A stretch of 10,441 bases of DNA from DATLAN01 sp035527455 (GTDB lineage Bacteria > Planctomycetota > Planctomycetia > Pirellulales > Thermoguttaceae), in the NCBI GenBank assembly GCA_035527455.1, contig DATLAN010000316.1, positions 1 to 10,441 on the forward strand, written 5' to 3'. Positions 7,410-10,441 of the stretch are shown one piece after another (the first letter of the stretch is position 1; each line of letters opens with the position of its first letter). The position numbers and the translations under genes are program-made. The notes below the pieces were generated by a model. The model ran no database searches. It was not told the DNA's origin and saw only the letters and a program-made list of their open reading frames with translations.

Positions 7410-9164
7410 TTACGGCGACTCGGCTTCCGGGCGCTGCCAGACGGTCGCGTTGGAGAATTCGATCTCCGTGGGCGTGACCTTTACGCTTTCGGTCTCGTCG
7501 GGCATGAAAAACGCGGCCACTTCCAACTCGGCGGTGACCTGTTTCTCGACGCAGGGACTTATCTCGCCCGTGTCCATGTCGGTCGTCCCGGATTCCGACG
7601 CGGGCCAATCCTTCAACTTCTCGCCCGCCGCGTCGAAGTACTCCATGAGCATCGACAGGTTGCGGATATCCTGGTCCGCGTGATTGGTCACCCGCAAGAG
7701 CAGTTTTCGGAAGTCGGGCTCGCCGCGGAACTCCACGAACTCGACTGTCACCGGGCAGTCGTGTCCGGGGAAGTTGGCCGGCTCGATCGACACGGGCTGC
7801 TGCGAAGCCGACGCCAGAGCCACGTCGCGCAACTCGAAGGCGTACGCCATCTCCGCCTGCTCCACAATCACTCGGGCGACGATCTTGGCCGGACTGCCCG
7901 TGACGCCGATCTCAACGCTCCCCTGCTCGCCCATGCTCCAGGAACTCTCTCTATCCGTCGGCAGCAGGTTTCCCTCGGCGTCGTACGCGACGAAGTGGAT
8001 CTGTTCGGAGGAACCGCCCTTGAACTGGAACTCCAAGGAATAGCCGTCGCGCTGGTCGGAGAAGCCCGTGGTGTTCGACTCGGTCATCTTCTTCAGCGTC
8101 AGCTCGACGCCTTCGGCTTGGCCGGTCGTGCCTGCCTGGAGCGTGTCGAACTCGATCGCTTCGATCCGCACCGGAAGCGAGAGGTTCACGCCGGCTTGAA
8201 TCGGCGGCAGCACGGCCGTCGCCTGAACGAGGTTCTTCAGCGGGACCTGCACGGGGACCTCGTACGCCGACTGCGACTTCTCGAGCGGCCAATTGACCCC
8301 GCTGTCGCCGTCGTCGTACAGGTCGCGGCCTTGTGCGTCGGAGATGCGAATCCCTTCCAGGGCCGATCCGGACTTCTCCCGCAGCGCGTAGACGACCATC
8401 GGCGGCAGCCCGTACGCTCGCAAAGCCGTGAACAGCGTCCCGGTTCCGTTTGGCGGAAACTCTTCGACTCGCGTCACCTCCCAGAGCAGCGGCCCGGCAA
8501 ACGCCACCGGAAACTTGCGTGGCCCGGCGGCCAGGGACAGGCGGTTCCGGGGCTCTTCCTCCTTGGAGTCGTCCTGGAAGAAGGTCATGCGGGGCGACTC
8601 CAACGCGGGGTAAACCGGGTGCAAGCCCACCTCGGTGCAGACGTTTTCGATCGCTTCCAGACAGCTCTTTCCCGTCACGTCCACGGACACGGGCGTGGCC
8701 AACGCCTCGGCGAATTGCGGCGGAAGCTCGGCGACCAGCCCCACTTGCTCGGCCAGTTGGGTCAGCACCTCGCCGGCAGGGCGTCCCCGGGCGTCCAGCG
8801 CCGCTTTCCAGCCCGCCTCGAACTGTGCGACGTCGACGGCCTCCATGGCCGCAATCCGCTCGGTCTCCGCCAGCGCCTCCGTCCGGGCTTGCGCTGCCAT
8901 GTTCTCCGGATCGAAGGCCTCTTGGAAACTCTCTTCGAACCCTTTGGCCATCGCCTCCAGAGCCGCCTCGCCCAAGTCGGCCGGGGTCTTCTCGGCTACT
9001 TCGGCCGGTGACTTGCCCTCGGGAGACTTGGACTCGGGTGACTTGGCCGGCGATTTCTGCTCGGCCGACGGCTGGTCTCCGTCGCCGGGCCCGCATCCGG
9101 CCAGCGGCAAAAGGCAACACAATCCCAATCCAAGCCACATCAGACCGATCGATTTTGTGATCAC
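7410..9164 (-). CDS. Putative lipoprotein with low-complexity linker and FxLYD-like C-terminus, function unknown
   Basis: The product has 584 residues with a GTG start at 9164. The N-terminus has a hydrophobic core (MWLGLGLCCLLPLAG) and lipobox L21-A-G-C24, so it is probably a lipid-anchored envelope protein. After the anchor comes a Ser/Pro/Lys/Glu-rich linker (about 31-62, repeated KSP units), then an alanine/glutamate-rich helical segment (about 63-126). Next is a segment like the short N-terminal fold of secretins or STN domains (127-186: VLTQLAEQVGL, PVSVDVTGKSCLEAIENV). A long beta-rich middle follows, and then a C-terminal region (about 471-575: FRKLLLRVTNHADQDI, MEYFDAAGEKLKDWP) resembling FxLYD/immunoglobulin-like domains. 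None of these weak matches gives a function. The longer in-frame ATG start at 9251 is rejected because it puts about 30 polar residues ahead of the signal peptide. Confidence 0.85.
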   Translation of the reverse strand: MITKSIGLMWLGLGLCCLLPLAGCGPGDGDQPSAEQKSPAKSPESKSPEGKSPAEVAEKTPADLGEAALEAMAKGFEESFQEAFDPENMAAQARTEALAETERIAAMEAVDVAQFEAGWKAALDARGRPAGEVLTQLAEQVGLVAELPPQFAEALATPVSVDVTGKSCLEAIENVCTEVGLHPVYPALESPRMTFFQDDSKEEEPRNRLSLAAGPRKFPVAFAGPLLWEVTRVEEFPPNGTGTLFTALRAYGLPPMVVYALREKSGSALEGIRISDAQGRDLYDDGDSGVNWPLEKSQSAYEVPVQVPLKNLVQATAVLPPIQAGVNLSLPVRIEAIEFDTLQAGTTGQAEGVELTLKKMTESNTTGFSDQRDGYSLEFQFKGGSSEQIHFVAYDAEGNLLPTDRESSWSMGEQGSVEIGVTGSPAKIVARVIVEQAEMAYAFELRDVALASASQQPVSIEPANFPGHDCPVTVEFVEFRGEPDFRKLLLRVTNHADQDIRNLSMLMEYFDAAGEKLKDWPASESGTTDMDTGEISPCVEKQVTAELEVAAFFMPDETESVKVTPTEIEFSNATVWQRPEAESP

Positions 9165-9171
9165 CTCACTA

Positions 9172-9177
9172 CTCCTC
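9172..9177 (-). promoter_or_regulatory. Ribosome binding site of the lipoprotein gene
   Basis: GAGGAG on the minus strand, seven bases before GTG 9164. It places the start right before the signal peptide. The LEPR gene at the other end of the window uses the same GAGGAG-plus-GTG arrangement. Confidence 0.7.
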
Positions 9178-9487
9178 TCATATTGCCATATTGCTCTTGT
9201 AGAAAGAAAAGTCATTCCAGGGCCACCCTGCGTGCGTGGGGACATCTTCACAATGTCTCCAGACGAATTCCCGGCGGTCGCGGATTCGCGAACTACCGCC
9301 GAGCATCACGAGATGGCCTACCCCATGGTCGGGGGCTTCGCCACCAACGCAATATACTCTGCCGGTCCCGGAAGTAAATACGGACTCCCTTCGAATCCCG
9401 GCGGCGGGGCTTGTGCAGGTTGGCCGCGGTAATACAATGTAATATGTCGTGGGCGAGTACCACCTCATGTCATCTGATCTTGGCAGT
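9178..9487. other. Intergenic region, no gene recognised, one small hairpin
   Basis: This region lies upstream of the lipoprotein gene (minus) and of the RHH gene (plus). Positions 9272-9301 can fold: CGGCGGT pairs with ACCGCCG, with an inner CGCG/CGCG stem around a 4-base loop. Several short open frames cross the region on both strands without ribosome binding sites or recognisable products. A minus-strand frame running through here into the RHH gene is a shadow. Confidence 0.4.
9411..9438 (+). promoter_or_regulatory. Possible sigma-70-type promoter for the RHH gene
   Basis: TACAAT at 9433-9438 matches the -10 consensus at five of six positions. TTGTGC at 9411-9416, 16 bases before it, is only a weak -35 box. 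If real, the transcript would carry the 9488-9589 palindrome in its 5' leader. A tentative call. Confidence 0.2.
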
Positions 9488-9589
9488 TGGGTGGCTGGGG
9501 TCGAAGCACGAGGAACGAGTGCTGAGCCCCCAGAAAGCCGGGTCTGGGGGCTCGGTGCTCGTCCCTCGCACCTCGACCCCAGCCACCCA
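9488..9589. repeat. Large imperfect palindrome, 45-base arms, 12-base loop
   Basis: Arms 9488-9532 and 9545-9589 match as reverse complements at 38 of 45 positions, opening with TGGGTGGCTGGGGTCGA and ending in GAGCCCCCA. All seven differences are transitions (A/G or C/T). Each arm also has an internal short palindrome around GAGGAACGAG or GAGGGACGAG. It is probably a dispersed planctomycete element. It lies 44 bases before the RHH start codon and so could fold in that gene's leader. Confidence 0.85.
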
Positions 9590-9620
9590 CGAATTCGAAT
9601 GACATGAGGCACTACCGCAA

Positions 9621-9626
9621 GGGAGG
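9621..9626 (+). promoter_or_regulatory. Ribosome binding site of the RHH gene
   Basis: GGGAGG seven bases before ATG 9634. It decides this start over the in-frame ATG at 9604, which has no such site and would add ten basic residues. Confidence 0.7.
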
Positions 9627-9633
9627 GCCTTCG

Positions 9634-9906
9634 ATGACCGGCAAGAGGAAACAGGAAATCATCACGTTCAAGGTGGACGAGCCGCTGTGGGACGCGATGC
9701 AGGGGATCGCCAACCGTTCGGAGTTCATCCGCGCGGCCGTTCTCACCGCGCTGGAAAACGCCTGTCCGCTCTGCAAAGGCTCCGGCACGTTGACCCCGGA
9801 CCAGCGGCGGCACTGGGATACCTTCGCCAAGAACCACGCCCTGACCAGGTGCGACGATTGTCACGCGATCCACCTCGTCTGCGAGGCGGGCGGGGGGGAG
9901 GTGTGA
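9634..9906 (+). CDS. Small ribbon-helix-helix protein with Cys/His metal-binding tail
   Basis: The 90-residue product is likely a cytosolic DNA-binding regulator. Residues 7-43 fit a ribbon-helix-helix fold: strand QEIITFKV, helix A DEPLWDAMQGIA, turn NRSE, helix B FIRAAVLTALEN. RHH proteins bind operators as dimers through the paired strands. The C-terminal half carries C44-P-L-C47 followed by KGSGTL, then H60, H68, C73-D-D-C76-H78-H80 and C83, a pattern that suggests a zinc- or iron-binding knuckle. This makes a metal-responsive or redox-responsive repressor plausible, but the metal and target are not shown by the sequence. RHH proteins are often antitoxins, yet no toxin gene lies next to it. 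The stop codon overlaps the first heptamer of the array that follows. The facing gene across the arrays is on the opposite strand. Confidence 0.8.
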   Translation: MTGKRKQEIITFKVDEPLWDAMQGIANRSEFIRAAVLTALENACPLCKGSGTLTPDQRRHWDTFAKNHALTRCDDCHAIHLVCEAGGGEV

Positions 9907-9981
9907 GTTTTCAGTTTTCAGTTATCAGTTATCAGTTATCAGTTTTCAGTTTTCAGTTTTCAGTTTTCAGTTTTCAGTGAT
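9905..9981 (+). repeat. Heptanucleotide tandem array, 11 units
   Basis: Eleven consecutive 7-base units: CAGTTTT six times and CAGTTAT three times, with a degenerate first (GAGTTTT) and last (CAGTGAT) unit. It begins at the last two bases of the RHH stop codon. Such heptamer repeats are known as STRR-type sequences in cyanobacteria and also occur in planctomycetes. They are non-coding, although all frames stay open and encode repetitive QLSV/FSFQ-type peptides. Confidence 0.95.
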
Positions 9982-10136
9982 CCATCGTATACGGAGAGAA
10001 CCGGGAAGTCATCAAGAAGTCCTGTTGCCGCGCTGCATGGAATCGTGAACTATGGGAGCAAGACAACGTTAGCGTCAAACTCCGGGATTCACGAGCAATC
10101 CGATCGCTGCATTTGGAGTTTGACGCCACCCAAATG
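9982..10136. other. 155-base segment between the two heptamer arrays
   Basis: No gene is supported. It contains the perfect 12-base inverted repeat listed separately, and ATTTGG/CCAAAT at 10111-10116 and 10130-10135. It is non-repetitive otherwise. Confidence 0.5.
10072..10126. repeat. 12-bp perfect inverted repeat between the heptamer arrays
   Basis: GCGTCAAACTCC at 10072-10083 has its exact complement at 10115-10126, with a 31-base loop. It lies in the right half of the spacer between the two arrays. Confidence 0.7.
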
Positions 10137-10311
10137 AGAACCGACAACTGACAACTGACAACTGACAACTGACAACCGACAACTGACAACTGACAACCGA
10201 CAACTGACAACTGACAACTGACAACTGACAACTGAAAACTGACAACTGAAAACTGACAACTGAAAACTGACAACTGACAACTGAAAACCGACAACTGACA
10301 ACTGACAACTG
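10137..10311 (-). repeat. Heptanucleotide tandem array, 25 units, inverted relative to the left array
   Basis: Twenty-five consecutive 7-base units on the plus strand, mostly ACAACTG, with AAAACTG, ACAACCG and AAAACCG variants and a degenerate first unit (AGAACCG). On the minus strand they read CAGTTGT/CAGTTTT, the same family as the left array. The array ends 13 bases from the stop codon of the minus-strand gene. Long open frames through it are artefacts of a stop-free repeat. Confidence 0.95.
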
Positions 10312-10324
10312 GACTTTTGCAATC

Positions 10325-10441
10325 TCAGGTTAGCCCCAACTTGGCGACAACATGGTCATAGCTCTGCGATTTCTCGGTGACTTGCTCGATGGCCCAGGCC
10401 AGCGTGGTCCGCAGGGTCTCGCTGAGCATGGCCCGACAGGC
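10325..10441 (-). CDS. C-terminal 38 residues of an unidentified protein
   Basis: The minus-strand frame enters from the right edge and stops with TGA at 10325-10327. The visible tail includes AMLSETLRTTLAWAIEQVTE and ends YDHVVAKLGLT. It looks like genuine coding sequence, amphipathic and helical, with GC-rich third positions. The family is not recognised. It is convergent with the RHH gene across the two heptamer arrays. Confidence 0.6.
   Translation of the reverse strand, partial: ACRAMLSETLRTTLAWAIEQVTEKSQSYDHVVAKLGLT

Noticed and set aside
9390..9398. TTCGAATCC resembling a tRNA T-loop
   Set aside because: The flanking bases cannot form a T stem and no acceptor, D or anticodon stems can be found around it.
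9178..9873. A 231-codon minus-strand open frame across 9178-9873
   Set aside because: It runs through the large palindrome and antisense to the RHH gene, with no ribosome binding site or recognisable domain; the RHH frame explains the right part.
9905..10311. CRISPR array
   Set aside because: Units are 7 bases long and directly adjacent, with no unique spacers and no cas genes.
9974..10322. Three overlapping minus-strand frames encoding QLSVVSC-type repeat proteins
   Set aside because: A stop-free heptamer array keeps every frame open and yields such peptides automatically; there is no coding signal outside the repeats.

Overview
The window reads as high-GC chromosomal DNA from a planctomycete, probably a Pirellulales-like lineage. 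This is inferred from family knowledge: a giant secreted protein with an LEPR-XLL N-terminus plus lamin-tail and CotH domains, a PQQ-propeller lipoprotein with the usual planctomycete opening (WPRFHGPNGDN), a low-complexity lipoprotein, and intergenic spaces filled with dispersed palindromes and heptamer tandem arrays. No phage, transposase, CRISPR, rRNA or tRNA gene is visible.

Layout, left to right. Positions 1-4094 (minus) hold the first 1364 codons of a secreted CotH-kinase/lamin-tail protein whose C-terminus lies off the left edge. Positions 4095-4538 are non-coding and carry two large palindromic elements. Positions 4539-6486 (minus) form a two-gene operon: a PQQ-like beta-propeller lipoprotein followed 4 bases later by pcm (protein-L-isoaspartate O-methyltransferase). 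A repeat element and a divergent control region follow (about 6504-6899). Then come an orphan CheY/Rcp1-type response regulator (6900-7382, plus) and, convergent with it, a lipoprotein of unknown function (7410-9164, minus). Positions 9165-9633 are non-coding with a 45-bp-arm palindrome. A small ribbon-helix-helix protein with a Cys/His metal-binding tail lies at 9634-9906 (plus). Two heptanucleotide arrays in opposite orientation (9905-9981 and 10137-10311) fill the space up to the 3' end of an unidentified minus-strand gene (10325-10441).

How the genes work together: the only clear operon is the propeller lipoprotein with pcm. Three of the products are predicted to be exported or envelope-anchored. 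The response regulator and the RHH protein look like independent regulators with no visible partner in the window. The most unusual content is the repeat fraction. At least five distinct repeat types sit in the gaps. One is a head-to-head pair of small units whose four ends carry two sequence variants, so that each end has exactly one perfect partner.
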